Source: Pomphorhynchus laevis (taxonomy: Eukaryota; Acanthocephala; Palaeacanthocephala; Echinorhynchida; Pomphorhynchidae). Taken from it: DNA of 64,000 bases. Made by a program: the position numbers and the translations under genes. Numbering within the stretch: position 1 is the first letter of the stretch; the number at the start of each line of letters is the position of its first letter. The notes under the pieces are model-generated. The model worked only from the letters and a program-made list of their open reading frames with translations, did no database searches and was not told where the DNA came from. The DNA lies in the NCBI GenBank assembly GCA_012934845.2, contig WNNJ02002988.1, positions 1-64,000 of the forward strand, given 5' to 3'. Shown one piece after another: positions 35,248 through 46,490 of this stretch.

Positions 35248-35261
35248 CTATATATAGAATA

Positions 35262-36190
35262 ATTGCTAGGTCAAACAAGGTGACTTTCGCATTGAAAATT
35301 AGCTACAGAATCTTTTCTTCATGAACCCAATTCAATACACCCTGACTACTAACGGCGCCATTGCCACAGCCGATATTTTCGCCCGCTTTTGGCAACATGT
35401 TGGTAACCCCGGGCTCGTCAGAACGCCGACTACCAACTCTTCACCTTTTGAAACTTGACACATTTGAGATTCGAGCAGTCGCTCTCCGTACTTTAACTTG
35501 CGCTCTTGACCGCTAGGTCTCGAATCCAGGATTATCAGATTTCACACAGTATATGAAAACTACCATCATGATATCCAGAAACTGTATTGTTCGAGATGCT
35601 CTCTGGCATGCTTATTATAGATATTTCGTATGGGATCATGAAGATCGATTGAAATCGGGACTATGGATCCTTTTATGGATGCTTATTTATGTATTGAATA
35701 GTTGCTAGGTAACACAAGGTGACTTTCGCACTGAATACCAGCGACAGAATCCTTCCTTCATGATATCCAATTCAATACACCCTGACTACTAACGGCACCA
35801 TTGCCACATCCGTTTTTTCGCCCGCTTTTTGCAACATGTTGGTAGCCCCGGGCTCGTCAGAACGCCGACTACCAACTCTTCACCTTTTGAAACTTGACAC
35901 ATTTGAGATTCGAGCTGTCGCTTTCCGTACTTTGGCTTGCGCTCTTGACCGCTAGGCTACGAATTAAGGATTACCAGATTTCACACAGTATATGAAACCG
36001 TCCATCATGATATCCAGAAACTGTATTGTCCGAGATGCTCTCTGGCATGCTTATTATAGATTATTTTGTATGAGATCTTGAAGATCGATTGAAATCGGGA
36101 CTGGTGATCCTTTGATGGATGGTTATTTATGTATTGAATAGTTGCTAGGTAACACAAGGTGACTTTCGCATTGAAAACCAGCTACAGAAT
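35262..36190 (-). repeat. Inverted tandem PLE-1 terminal repeats without coding region
   Basis: The block TGCTAGGT..CACAAGGTGACTTTCGCATTGAA occurs at about 35265, 35702 and 36143, giving two full units of about 440 bp plus a third partial. Each is the reverse complement of the PLE-1 unit 24604-25034 and contains the tRNA-like segment. PLEs are known to leave tandem terminal repeats. Confidence 0.88.
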
Positions 36191-36364
36191 CCTTCCTTCT
36201 TTGTTGTTATTTATAAATAACAACAAAGTTATTTATTGAACGTTTCGGCTTTTTGTCTTTATCAACAGCGAAAAAATAAGCACACGCGCAAATTCTTTGC
36301 GCGTGTTCACATTATATATATGTATATGCATATACATACACATATATACATATATTATATATGT

Positions 36365-36830
36365 ATGTTTGACGACAAACTTCCACAACGGTAGAAGCGT
36401 TTCGATCCAACGGAGCTCATCAGTACCGTGTATGTTATAATCATCCATATGACTCTTAACATAAGCTCTAACAGTGTTTAAAGCTCGAAAAACAGAACTA
36501 CCCTTAATCTGAATCATCCAATGGAATTTAGCATAAGCTCTGTGCATGGCAACGCGTATTGCAGTTTAAGCATGCATAACGCACTAAATTCCTTTTAATA
36601 GAAATGCTGTAGAGCAGGGACACCTTCAAGTGTATATGTAAAATATAAATTGTTGTTACACCTACCCTGGGAACCAAACGGTGTACTCGTGAATAAATCA
36701 TAATGTTTTACTCACAAGGAAGCATAAACACCAGGCAGCATTCTATATATCCTCATCAGACCAAGATATAGAACCGAATTATTCTCGCAATATTCAAAGT
36801 TGCTACGTATGCGACTACGGTTTTCCAGAC
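36365..36830 (-). repeat. Family-B repeat unit
   Basis: Minus-oriented copy of the unit at 37466-37926, with the decayed hammerhead core at 36400-36423 and the block GGCATAAACACCAGGCAGCA at about 36720. Confidence 0.82.
36400..36423 (-). ncRNA. Decayed hammerhead-like core (family B)
   Basis: Minus strand: CTGATGA, GCTC, CGTTG, GATC, GAAAC. Stem II has one mismatch relative to the 37649 copy. Confidence 0.4.
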
Positions 36831-37016
36831 ACTACGGTTTTCCGAACCATCCTAATTTTATTCGGCAGGAAATTTACTTGCTGTCGTTGCTTGCTTTCTC
36901 ACAGGATCCTTTGGAGGATACATTTTTATAATTTTATATCTAACTGTGTTAAAATGTGCTCCGGGAGCTAATAAGCTTCAGTTACATAATCGCAGATGTT
37001 GCCAAAAACCGTCAGC

Positions 37017-37115
37017 TCGTCTAGGAGCTGACGGTTTAGGAGCTGACGTCTAGAAGCTGACGTCTACGAGCTGACGTCTAGGAGCTGACGTCTAGGAGCT
37101 GTCGTCTAGGAGCTG
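37017..37115 (+). repeat. 14-bp tandem repeat
   Basis: Six to seven copies of ACGTCTAGGAGCTG, period 14, with few substitutions. The flanking CGTCTAGGAGTGA word is the same as in family C (for example 34625), so the array may have grown from that repeat. Confidence 0.85.
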
Positions 37116-37312
37116 ACGTCTAGGCTACCATCAGATCGTCTAGGAGTGAAAAGGAAGTCTGCTCTACTTGTAATCGAACTCCGGTTTTTGGCGACATATA
37201 TATATTTAATAGGTTGTAGAATTACCAGCAAAAACTTATATATATATAATCTGTTTAATTATCAGTTAATTAATCCAGAGAACAAAAACTCCTAATTTAT
37301 TAACACAACGCG

Positions 37313-37334
37313 TTTCGAAAAATTTCATCTTCAG
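37313..37334 (-). ncRNA. Hammerhead-like motif with one extra nucleotide
   Basis: Minus strand: CTGAAGA, T, GAAA, loop TT, TTTC, GAAACGCG. Short 4-bp stem with a very small loop. Confidence 0.3.
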
Positions 37335-37410
37335 GTGATTGATAATTAAAGAGATTATTTATAGCGTCTTGAAATAGACCTCCAGAGGCTGTTAATGAAT
37401 AATTGTAATT

Positions 37411-37411
<1 letters not shown>

Positions 37412-37459
<48 letters not shown>
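37412..37459. repeat. (AT)n microsatellite
   Basis: Uninterrupted AT dinucleotides for about 48 bp, just before the family-B tandem units. Confidence 0.95.
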
Positions 37460-37464
<5 letters not shown>

Positions 37465-37465
37465 G

Positions 37466-38055
37466 CATTTCTATTTAAAGGAATTTAGTGCCTGATGCAT
37501 GGTTAAACCGCAATACGCACTGCCAGGCACAGAGCTTATGCTAAATTTCCTCTGATGATTCAGATTAAGGGTAGTTCTATTTTTCAAGCTTTAGACATTG
37601 TTTAAGCGTGTGTTAAGGTGCCTATGGATGATTATTAAAGTCACGGTACTGATGAGCTCCGTTAGAGCGAAACGCGTATACCGTTGTTGAAGTTTGTCGT
37701 CACACATAGGATGACTGGGCATACGTAGCGACTTTGAATATTGCGAGAATAATTTGGTTCTATTTCTTGATCTGATGAGGATATATAGAATGCTGCCTAG
37801 TGTTTATGCCTCTTCATGAGGGAAACATAGTGATTTATTTACGAGTACACCATTGTGTGTCCCAGGACAGGTGTAACAACAAATTATATTTTATATATTT
37901 GTACACTTTAAAGTGTCCCTGTAAAACAGCATTTCTATTAAAAGGAATTTAGTGCCTGATGCATGGTTAAACCGCAATACGCACTGCCAGGCACAGAGCT
38001 TATGCTAAATTTCCTCTGATGATTCAAATTAAGGGTAGTTCTGTTTTTCAAGCTT
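37466..38055 (+). repeat. Family-B tandem repeat, one full unit plus partial
   Basis: AAAACAGCATTTCTATT..AAAGGAATTTAGTGCC at 37466 recurs at about 37926, a 460-bp unit. No protein frame is conserved. It contains an intact hammerhead-like core at 37649-37672. Confidence 0.88.
37649..37672 (+). ncRNA. Hammerhead-ribozyme-like core (family B)
   Basis: CTGATGA, GCTC, loop CGTTA, GAGC, GAAA: canonical order, perfect 4-bp stem II. ACG...CGT after GAAA may give stem III ending in a TT site. Stem I pairing is not evident. Confidence 0.6.
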
Positions 38056-38062
38056 TTTAAGC

Positions 38063-38192
38063 GTAAAATAATTTTTGGTTATTTACTACCTTAGATATTA
38101 TATATATATAATATCTAAGGTAGTAAATAACCAAAAATTATTTTACTACTATAAACACTTTTGCTAGTGTTTATAGTAGTAAAATAATTTTC
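38063..38192. repeat. 84-bp perfect palindrome overlapping a second hairpin
   Basis: 38063-38146 is a perfect palindrome centred on (TA)n. Its right end, from about 38136, also pairs with 38165-38192 around the loop TTTGCT, so the same segment can be in either of two hairpins. Confidence 0.9.
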
Positions 38193-38929
38193 CTAGCAGG
38201 CAGTATTACAAGTTTAATCCTTACCAAGGAGAAAGCTATAACAATGTATATACATATATATACTATTACAATTTATATTATATCATTTATTATAATATAA
38301 ATTGTTGGTTATCAAAAGGAACTGCTATGTTATTAGGTATCGGCAACTGCTCCTCGGCACATCATAGTAGCGGAACCAAATACTTGTCAATGATTTATTT
38401 CATCTGACGTATATTATTTATTATTTATCCATATAAATTTCTTTCCTTAAAACTGAAATTTTTACTTTATAAAATTTTATTTTTAAACCACTCTAGTTTA
38501 AAACGTGTCTAAAATAAATAAATATTTGTAATTTTTATTTATTTAGTTTTTTGTAATTTTAAAAATTGCAATTATTTATATATTTATTTATAACATCTTT
38601 CTTTGAAATTTTTTTTCTACCAACAATATTTTTCACATACGCTGCATTATTTCAGTGGTTTTATTGACCGATTAACATTGATACTTACATTTTACCGAAT
38701 ATGGTCATAGCATAGATATTACGGTTTCTCAAATTTATCATTTAATTTTCTTGTCTTTATTATTACTTTATTGTTTTGTTTAATATTATGGCAAAACTCT
38801 AGAAAATCAATGATTTACAGAAGCATTAATTTAATATTATTTAATTTATTATTATTTGACATGGTTGAGTGGTCATGCTAAACTATATATCATAAATTTA
38901 AATGCCGTATTTATAATAAAAGGTTACCA
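38193..38929. other. AT-rich, nothing recognised
   Basis: No gene. Short AT-rich inverted words around 38260-38305 (ATTTATATTATATCATT and complement). Confidence 0.5.
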
Positions 38930-39125
38930 TCTTTATAAATCAGTTGATAATCGTTTTAATATTTGTTATTTCAATGTTCATATCTAGAAATATACCTTTT
39001 AATCATCGATATAAGTTTTATAAAGAATTAGATCACATGGATAAATCTTTTAACTTATTAAATTAAAATTATTAGCATTAAATGCAAATATCTCATCAAT
39101 ATATCGGAACATATATTTCATATGA
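38930..39125 (-). pseudogene. PLE-2 RT relic, short
   Basis: Minus strand reads [20 protein letters not shown] near 39060-39120, matching the 6600-6690 region; the second catalytic Asp is Glu. Parts of the downstream relic resemble 22030-22090. Confidence 0.6.
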
Positions 39126-41639
39126 AATCTTTACTTATTTTTTAAATATTTATATCTCAATTAATATTTTATGATACTTAAAATAAGTCAGCTATTAATT
39201 TATTTATAAAAAATTTATTAGGTTTTTTTTATATATTAGTTGTTTAAAAGATAAATTAAGAATGTCAAAATCAGTAATTTAAATACACTAAATAGGTTCA
39301 AGCTGGGATATTTGTTTGCATGTTCACATTGCTTGATAACTATCGCTGAGATTTGTCAGCTAGAGTTAACTTTAAACACTATCTATCATGTTATATACAG
39401 CTACGAATTGTCTGTCCAGCTACGTATTTCTGTATACATTTTACAAAGTAATGTTGTGATATCACGTTTTAACTTTATCATCACAGTTATTGCACGCCAT
39501 TTTAAATGCGTTTTATTTCATTTCAAAATCAGAATCAAATACTTTATTTAATAACTCGACAGAATAAGAAGAAAATAATAATAAGTATGTAATTATGACG
39601 GGCATATATACACACTCATGGTGTTAATATTTGCTTATGCATGATCCGTTTGAACTTAAACAATATACCTAAATTAGTAATATTTACTCTATTCATATCA
39701 CTTTCCAACTAAGCTATCTGTCAAAGCATTCAGTTTTGATTTTAGTTAAATTGAGCTGTAGTAAATAATTCTTTGAAAAATCCAATATTCATAAGTGGTT
39801 ATAAATGAATACAAAGCAATATAATTGTTAGTATAATTGAAAATAACAATGGGAAATAATACGATCTAAAAATTAAAATCGGCATTTGAATTCTTCAAAA
39901 TCGTACATGGGGCAATTGATTTGCAAAATATTGTATTATTAGAAGACAGTATATACTGTTTTGAAAATAAATTTAAAATAATTAAAATTTTAGAATTCAT
40001 CAGATAATTATTATAACAGAAATATCAAAACTACTGGTATTATCCCGATTTTCCGCTTTTAAATAAAAAAAACTTATTTGTCTCCATCGCCATAGTATGA
40101 GCAGATATGTTGAATATCTATTGACTTGACTGGATAAAATCAAAATTTAATCGTAGAGTTGTATATGCATTAAATAACATAATGAGATTTTTTCGGTCGT
40201 ACTTGCAAAGACAACGACCTATAAACTTAAATATAATTGCTATGATCTAAACTAACAGCAAAAATTGTGAAAAATCACGTGTCGGTAAAATTTATGCTTC
40301 ACGGACTTGTTTAAATTTAAGAAATTTTAGATTCAAGGACATTTTATCCATGCTGTTCGTTGTGTAGATTAATCGATATAATATTATATAATATTATCTA
40401 ACAAATAAATCACAATTGTGCGAATTGTTTGAGATGAAAATTAGAGTCACTAGACTATTAGCCGTATCCACAAAAATGTGCCCTAGAAGTTACTTAACCC
40501 AATTGCTTATGATATCAGTAACGTCTGTTGAATTATTGCAATTGGCAGTTCTATTTATAAAATTTACTTCCTTTGCTGCTATCTTATTGTTTCTACGACG
40601 TTAAAGTCGTAGATATTTTATTGTTTCTACGATGCTATTCGATCCATGTTTCTGCGTAATCCTTAACGTAACTATTGCAATTCTGTAAATCTTAAGTATT
40701 AAGAAACCTTACATTCCTAGCGAAAACAAAGCAACATAACAAAAGAGTTGTAGTATAGCCAACAACAAAACTTTAAATTAACCGATACACAACAAACCTT
40801 TAGAATAACTCATGCATGAAGGTGATTCATTGAATCCTTGTTTTATTTTTATCAGTAGAGTGTACGTAACACTTCAGTATTCGTGGCCCTGCACATCAAA
40901 ACTTTAAATTTTTTATATACTCCACTTAATATATTTTTATTATGTTATTGGCATTATTTTTAAAAATGTTGAATTTAGGGTATTCAAAATTAAAACTAAG
41001 AAATTTATTAAAAAATCAAATCTACTATGGTGTATATCGTATACAAACTACTATATGTATTACCGAATAATGTTCCTATGTATGATCATTTTATATTTCC
41101 ATTTTCGAAAATACTCACAGAGAAAATCAATTTTTATTTTTGAACCCAAAATGCAATTACCATTTTGATCACCAACGACAGATTTCTTCGGATTTGGTAG
41201 AATGCTTTAGTCGTTTATAGACATGTAGCTACCAAACATTTAAATACTACTAACATTAAAGTCCATCTTGAATTGTTTCAGCTTAATTTATAAATCTTTA
41301 AAAAAGTTTAAAAAATGCATCTTTGTTATTGTATTAATATGTTCATAGAAAATCACCTTTGATCTTCACTTTCCTAAATATCATCCCATTTAATCACTTT
41401 AGTGCAGTGTTGCTTGGAATATCCACACGTTAGTTGTTTATTTGATTATTGACTATAATGGTTGATGTATTTTAATTTATTTAATAAAAAAATTTCTTTT
41501 AAATTTTTTATGAAAAGCAACTGGCAAAGGTTTAATGACTGACTCATTTTTTCGGGTAACTATGTTTTCTGAAGGAAAACACAATAATTATTATAATAAT
41601 ATTAAGAATATTATTTTGTTTATTTTTTAAATTTTAATT
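39126..41639. other. AT-rich, no gene seen
   Basis: Several short open frames show no family features. No repeat shared with the rest of the window was noticed. Confidence 0.5.
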
Positions 41640-43640
41640 TGATAAATAAACAACATGTACGATTCAACAAAGCTTCCCGTAAATGGGAATGTATGGTATC
41701 AAATAAAACAATCATTTAATTATAAACATATGATTGAGTATGACTCGGACACCGTTCCTCCTTCATTTTGTATCTAGAGAGATACATTTGTAATATCATG
41801 GATATGTTTTCGCCATCAATGTAGATATTCTTGTCAACTTAATAAATGCACTTCGCGTAGCTGCATAGGATTGATGAAAGGCACCTTGCTATTTGTTTGA
41901 ATACTTGGTCTCTTCTCGTTCCCATGCCTCCTGCTGTTGATACGATAATCGGATGGAATGATGGGTGTTCGATCCTATTGATTCGTTCTCTATGCTTTGC
42001 TATTTTTCTGGCTCTATGATGATAAACGAACTAGAGATTCTTGAGTATGGCAGGGCCAAATGATTAAAGACACATATCCATGAAGGGACGTTTTGTCATA
42101 GTTCCAAAGAGTCCATTTACGGCAATGTCAGTTCTCGTGTATTCATCTTTTGCAGTAGTTTGCGCTTAGAAAACTATTGTCTCCGGAACGTGATGAAGAT
42201 GTGGCTCTTTGTAACATTGTCCGTTATTATATTGGGACGTATAATGGTGAATCTACCGCTTGACAGGATAGTGCATGTGTTAATATCAATGGATCTCCAC
42301 AAGGACATCGATGTATTAACCATTGTGATTTTATTTCGTACATAATAGTTATCGCGTCTTTAAATTCAGTCAAGAAAAGGAAATTCCGTATATATCACCG
42401 TTAATAGTTAGCCAAGCAAAATCACCTAATGTGCCAGTATTTTTAAGATTGTCTTCATATCCATTCAAGATGATTCCATTAACCCAGATTTTATATTTTC
42501 ATATTTATTGATTGTACTTGCATAGTTTGATTTGATGGAAGATTTTGCTTTGTTCCAGTATAAGTGATTCTCTTTGAGCACCGTCCAAAGAAGGTTCGAA
42601 TGCCTTGATTGAGTTAATGTAGGATTCGTTTCAACATGCTTGATCTATCAAACCAAGTACTCCATATTTTAATTGTATTTTTATCAGTCATTTGAATTCA
42701 CCATCAACATTATCTACTCCAAGCATTCAAGGTAATACCTTTTTAAATAAAGCGCATCTCAAATAGTCGGTCCACCCATCATTCTTCAATAGAAAATTCT
42801 AATGAACACATTATGTTGTAATGCTTTTGCCGAATAGGAAAGCATTTCGGCAAAAGAAATGCTTTTGCATTTCTTTTGGCATCTTCAGAAAATTACAGTT
42901 AATTTTAACCTAACAGAGGATTGCGAAATATCAAATAAAATTTCCCATTTCTTTTGATCCAGCTCCAATAGTTCTTTATTTCGTTATTTTCTCTAGTGTT
43001 TCAATTGTATTTATACATTCCTTAACACAACTTATTATTTGATACTTTGTAAGAATCTATAAGAATATAACTACTCAGATATTGAACACCATCCGATGTT
43101 ATACTAACATAATCTTGTGTGAATACTCTCAAATTGTCTTCTTCAGGGGAATGTCTGTCAATACTTCGCATTTTTGTGGATGAACGATAAATCCGTATAA
43201 CGAGCCAATCTCTTTAATTTCCTTCCACACGCGTGCGTTTTCATATATTGTTCCAACACATGCTCCATCGTCAGCATACCAACAATAAGTTGACCTTGAT
43301 TCTAATTTTCGAAATCTTTCAATTAGCAGGGTAGAAGCTGTCGTGTGTGCTGATTTCTAGAGGATCACCCTGAGTGAACCCCTCGCTAGAGTTTACAGTT
43401 CTTAATGAAACTATAAGTTGTGAAGAATGTTCGCACATATTATTTAAAATTATGGAAACAGAAAAACATATATTTCATGTTTTTAAGGCTAATTCTTTGC
43501 TTATTCGATCAAACGAATTTGAGACATCTAATAAGAGAATACATGTGTCTTCCGAAGCACTAGATGCTCGTCAAACTGCATTAATTGCTACCTCCGTTCC
43601 ACACCTTTGTTCCGCACGCAATTGAAGCAAACCACATACT
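41640..43640 (-). pseudogene. Decayed non-LTR RT element with C-terminal nuclease-like domain
   Basis: Minus strand, in order: LQLRAEQRCGTEVAINAV, CILLLDVSNSFDRISKELAL (motif A), GFTQGDPL (motif B, other frame), TYCWYADDGACVGTIYENAR (motif C) and GSLYGFIVHPQKCEVLTD. Further on come DIAVNGLFGTMTKRPFMDM and HRERINRIEHPSFHPIIVST with AGGMGTRRDQVFKQIA. This layout matches RT proteins I recall from cnidarians and other invertebrates, whose tail may be a PD-(D/E)XK-type nuclease. Many stops and frame changes; clade not assigned. Confidence 0.65.
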
Positions 43641-43803
43641 ACAATTACATATTTTCTCGTCAACGATAAAATGGCTTTTAATGAAAGATACGATGAAGTA
43701 TCAAATCATATCTAACATGTCCAATTCAAAATTAATAATTGTTGCTGGGGACTTAAACTCAAGATTTAAAAATCCAATTCCCGAAAACTTAATAAACTAG
43801 TAG
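43640..43803 (+). pseudogene. Possible APE endonuclease fragment
   Basis: SNSKLIIVAGDLNSRFKNP resembles the IIVxGDxN motif of LINE endonucleases. Cut at 43803 by a foldback element. Family weakly supported. Confidence 0.35.
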
Positions 43804-44070
43804 AATATTACAAGAAGGCGAGGAAACAGGAATATTTATTTGATTAGAAAAATCCAATATTTCGACGGCACTACGCCACGTCATCTTCAGGGTTGTGTAT
43901 ATTAAGAGAGAGATTATATATTAAGAGTGAGATTATATATTATATTAAGAGAGATTATATTAAGTGAGAGGTTAATATACACAACCCAGAAGATGACGTG
44001 CCGTAGTGCCGTCGAAATTGGATTTTTCTAATCAAATAAATATTTCTATTTCCTCGCCTTCTTGTATTAA
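43804..44070. repeat. Foldback with ribozyme-like motifs in both arms
   Basis: 43804-43918 and about 43970-44070 are near reverse complements around an AGAGATTATAT-rich centre. The minus reading of the left arm gives CTGAAGA, T, GACG...CGTC, GAAA (43860-43890); the right arm gives CAGAAGA, T, GACG...CGTC, GAAA (43987 on). Confidence 0.8.
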
Positions 44071-44494
44071 TTCGGATTGGAAACGAATTTTCTCTACTAG
44101 TAGAATACTTTTTGTTCATACATCTTGATTTACACGCATCCGAAATAGTGCTTATATAAAGCTTGGAATGGTAAGAGCTGTATATATATCTTATTTACCA
44201 ATGCTCGTATTCGTGACATGCATATGGAACTTACCTCTAAATGGTACATTGTGCGGGAACACACACGCGTGTCGTGCCTGTTGTACTGTGTAGAGAAAAA
44301 GCTGTTAGTTTGCACTAACTAATATAGACTAAATATATTTAAATATAACTATATTAACTATAACTAAACATAGTTAGCTAACTATATAAATTAAATATTA
44401 GTTTGCACGCAAACTAATATTTCCGAACCTACTTTATGCGAAGTTATAGGAAACGATGCTAAGTTTAGTAAGTAGGTAGAGTATCATTGTGAAA
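44071..44494. other. AT-rich, nothing recognised
   Basis: No gene or repeat assigned; ACTAATATTT/AACTATAT words recur at 44310-44420. Confidence 0.45.
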
Positions 44495-44610
44495 TGGTTT
44501 CTAAAAATTTTTTTAAATCCTCATGGATTTAAGAGAATTCTTAAAATCCTCTTAAATCATTATGGATTAAAGAGAATTCTTAAAATTCTTTTAAATTCTC
44601 ATGGAATGGT
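44495..44610 (+). repeat. Tandem repeat, three units of about 40-45 bp
   Basis: TTTAAATCCTCATGGATTTAAGAGAATTCTTAAAAT-like units (given here in part) repeat three times, producing a spurious repeated peptide. Confidence 0.75.
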
Positions 44611-44687
44611 AGCGATTCTTCTGTTCGAGAATCGTATCCTGCATCTATATATGTTGTTGGTGACAATTAATTAATAACACCCCGACC

Positions 44688-45090
44688 ATAAATCCCATCA
44701 TTCATAAAGATAGAGCATAAAAATAGCATTTTAGGAAAGCTAATTTCATTTAAATCTCACAAGGCAGCGATAAGTTTTACTTCTCATGATCGTTGCATAT
44801 TAATCGCTTACGTACCTGAAGCTTCCTCTAACGATTGCCAAGCTCGTCTAGACTATGACATCGATGTAGTCCATAAACACGTGTCAAGTTATTTCAATCC
44901 TTATGAAATAGGGATTGCTAATTATATAAGACTTATTTCAGCTCGTCGTATTGGTGGTCACATTCGTATTGCGCCCATACTTAAAAAGCAGTATTTGAAA
45001 ATCCAATGCAGGTAAAGTATCTTCTTAGAAGAAACCTTAAAATCGTTAAATCTGATATTTATTTATTTCCGGATAGATAACTTGAAGATG
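44688..45090 (+). pseudogene. Possible LINE ORF1 fragment
   Basis: An open stretch without ATG reads LISFKSHKAAISFTSHDRCI, YVPEASSNDCQARLDYD and VVHKHVSSYFNPYEIGIAN, and after a stop LLRRNLKIVKSDIYLFPD. The last segment resembles the RRM-like nucleocapsid part of some LINE ORF1 proteins. Recognition is weak. Confidence 0.35.
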
Positions 45091-45466
45091 CTATCAAATA
45101 AAAACGCCCTCACAGAACTCAGAAATAGTGTGTGCCGGTTGAAACCACACGTTTGATGGCGTCCTTTAATTCCCACAAAATTGGCAACCACATTTCTTGA
45201 CCATGATTGCACTTTTTGCGTTAATGTCGATTACTCTTCTAATTCAAATTGCTGCCCTCCCATTGTATGCCTATAATTTTTATTGACAAATGCAAGATAT
45301 ATCAATAACAAATTACCTGAATTGGCGATTATTGTATCTCAGTACTATGCAACTATTTTACTAATTACTGAGAACTGGTTCTAATTAATTACTCAAAGTA
45401 GCAAATCTTGACGGTTGCAATATTTTTCATCTTATCGGCAAGTTAGAAAAATAGGTGGAATTGAAC
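45091..45466. other. No feature recognised
   Basis: Mixed sequence between the ORF1-like fragment and LINE-A; nothing assigned. Confidence 0.4.
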
Positions 45467-46156
45467 TTATTTTAAAAGTAAATGGTCCACTCTCAAGCAC
45501 CTCTTTGAACAGGAGGTTCCCGGGAGTGGACCCCATGAGTTAAGGATATCCGTAACAGATACATCCCTACTCCTGAAGTTACACCAAGGCGGGATTAGTT
45601 GAGGTGATTGAGTGGCTCCATATTTGTGTAGGGCTAGTGACTCCACTAAAACTTTATCAAGGCCTACATTCCCAATCCAACCTAATGCTCTATCCTTCCA
45701 GCAAATAAACTTCACCTTCTTGAAAATCTTCCAAAAGGAAGACTGAGAAGGATAAAGGCGAGCAATACTCGTCTTATCCCTAATCAGCTGGAACCTATAA
45801 CTAAAGCTCCAATATTCATTCGAGAGGGTTTGTCTGGCAGAAGCAGAGAGATTAGAAAGGTTCAGCAATTTAGCTAACACGTTGGGTTTTGTCGGAGTGG
45901 GATTGTATATACGACCTTTATAGGTAGTTGATAAAATCGCGGTAGCTTGCGAAGATAGGTAGGTATTGAATACAGTTAAGCTCTGATTGCCTATTCTGGG
46001 GAAGAGTCGGATAGCCGCATGAAAGAAGGCCACTCTGATCGGATCAAAGTGAAACCTCCTTCGAAGCAACGTATCTTCCTCAATTTTCCAACGAATTAGG
46101 TCATGAGAGGTGGAAAGTTGTTGGCGCGACTGCTCCGTACAGAGGGGTTTAAGCAA
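45467..46156 (-). CDS. LINE-A ORF2 linker region
   Basis: 229 codons open, starting LKPLCTEQSRQQLSTSHDLI; contains AIRLFPRIGNQSLTVFNTYL, SNEYWSFSYRFQLIRD and SSFWKIFKKVKFICWKDRAL. It is the longest uninterrupted version of this segment in the window. Ends where the element is cut. Confidence 0.75.
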   Translation of the reverse strand: MLKPLCTEQSRQQLSTSHDLIRWKIEEDTLLRRRFHFDPIRVAFFHAAIRLFPRIGNQSLTVFNTYLSSQATAILSTTYKGRIYNPTPTKPNVLAKLLNLSNLSASARQTLSNEYWSFSYRFQLIRDKTSIARLYPSQSSFWKIFKKVKFICWKDRALGWIGNVGLDKVLVESLALHKYGATQSPQLIPPWCNFRSRDVSVTDILNSWGPLPGTSCSKRCLRVDHLLLK

Positions 46157-46490
46157 CTACCTCAAGTGAAGCAGTAAAATGTCGAGAATTGAATTTGTTG
46201 ATATGCAATGAAAGGTGGGTGACGGTGGTTTGTGAAAAAGATAACCGTTACTAGCTCTGCGAAGTGATGCGTTGATCCAACGACCAGTTCTGTCTTTGAA
46301 GTCCCCAAGTAACAGGTCATATCCGCTATCAATAATACCATCCAGGATGTCACGGTTCTTGTGAATTTCCTCTGGACGTATGTAGACATTGGCTATACTG
46401 AGGCGTTTGCCGTTCTTACAGAGTGAAACTACCAAACAAGATATGGCTGGACACGAGTAATTTAAAATGAGGGAGGACCTTAAGGAGGTC
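46157..46490 (-). CDS. LINE-A endonuclease, C-terminal part
   Basis: Reads SLILNYSCPAISCLVVSL, LSIANVYIRPEE, DLLLGDFKDRTGRWINASLR and SILDILLLHLR. Here GDF is intact but Asn is replaced by Lys. Cut upstream by the LINE-B insertion. Confidence 0.8.

Noticed and set aside
39126-41639. Short open frames (for example 39312-39551, 40416-40604) as genes
   Set aside because: Under 85 codons, AT-driven composition, no domain features or splice context.
43374-43625. Plus-strand open frame of 83 codons
   Set aside because: It is antisense to the RT relic motif A region (LLLDVSNSFDRISKE) on the minus strand.
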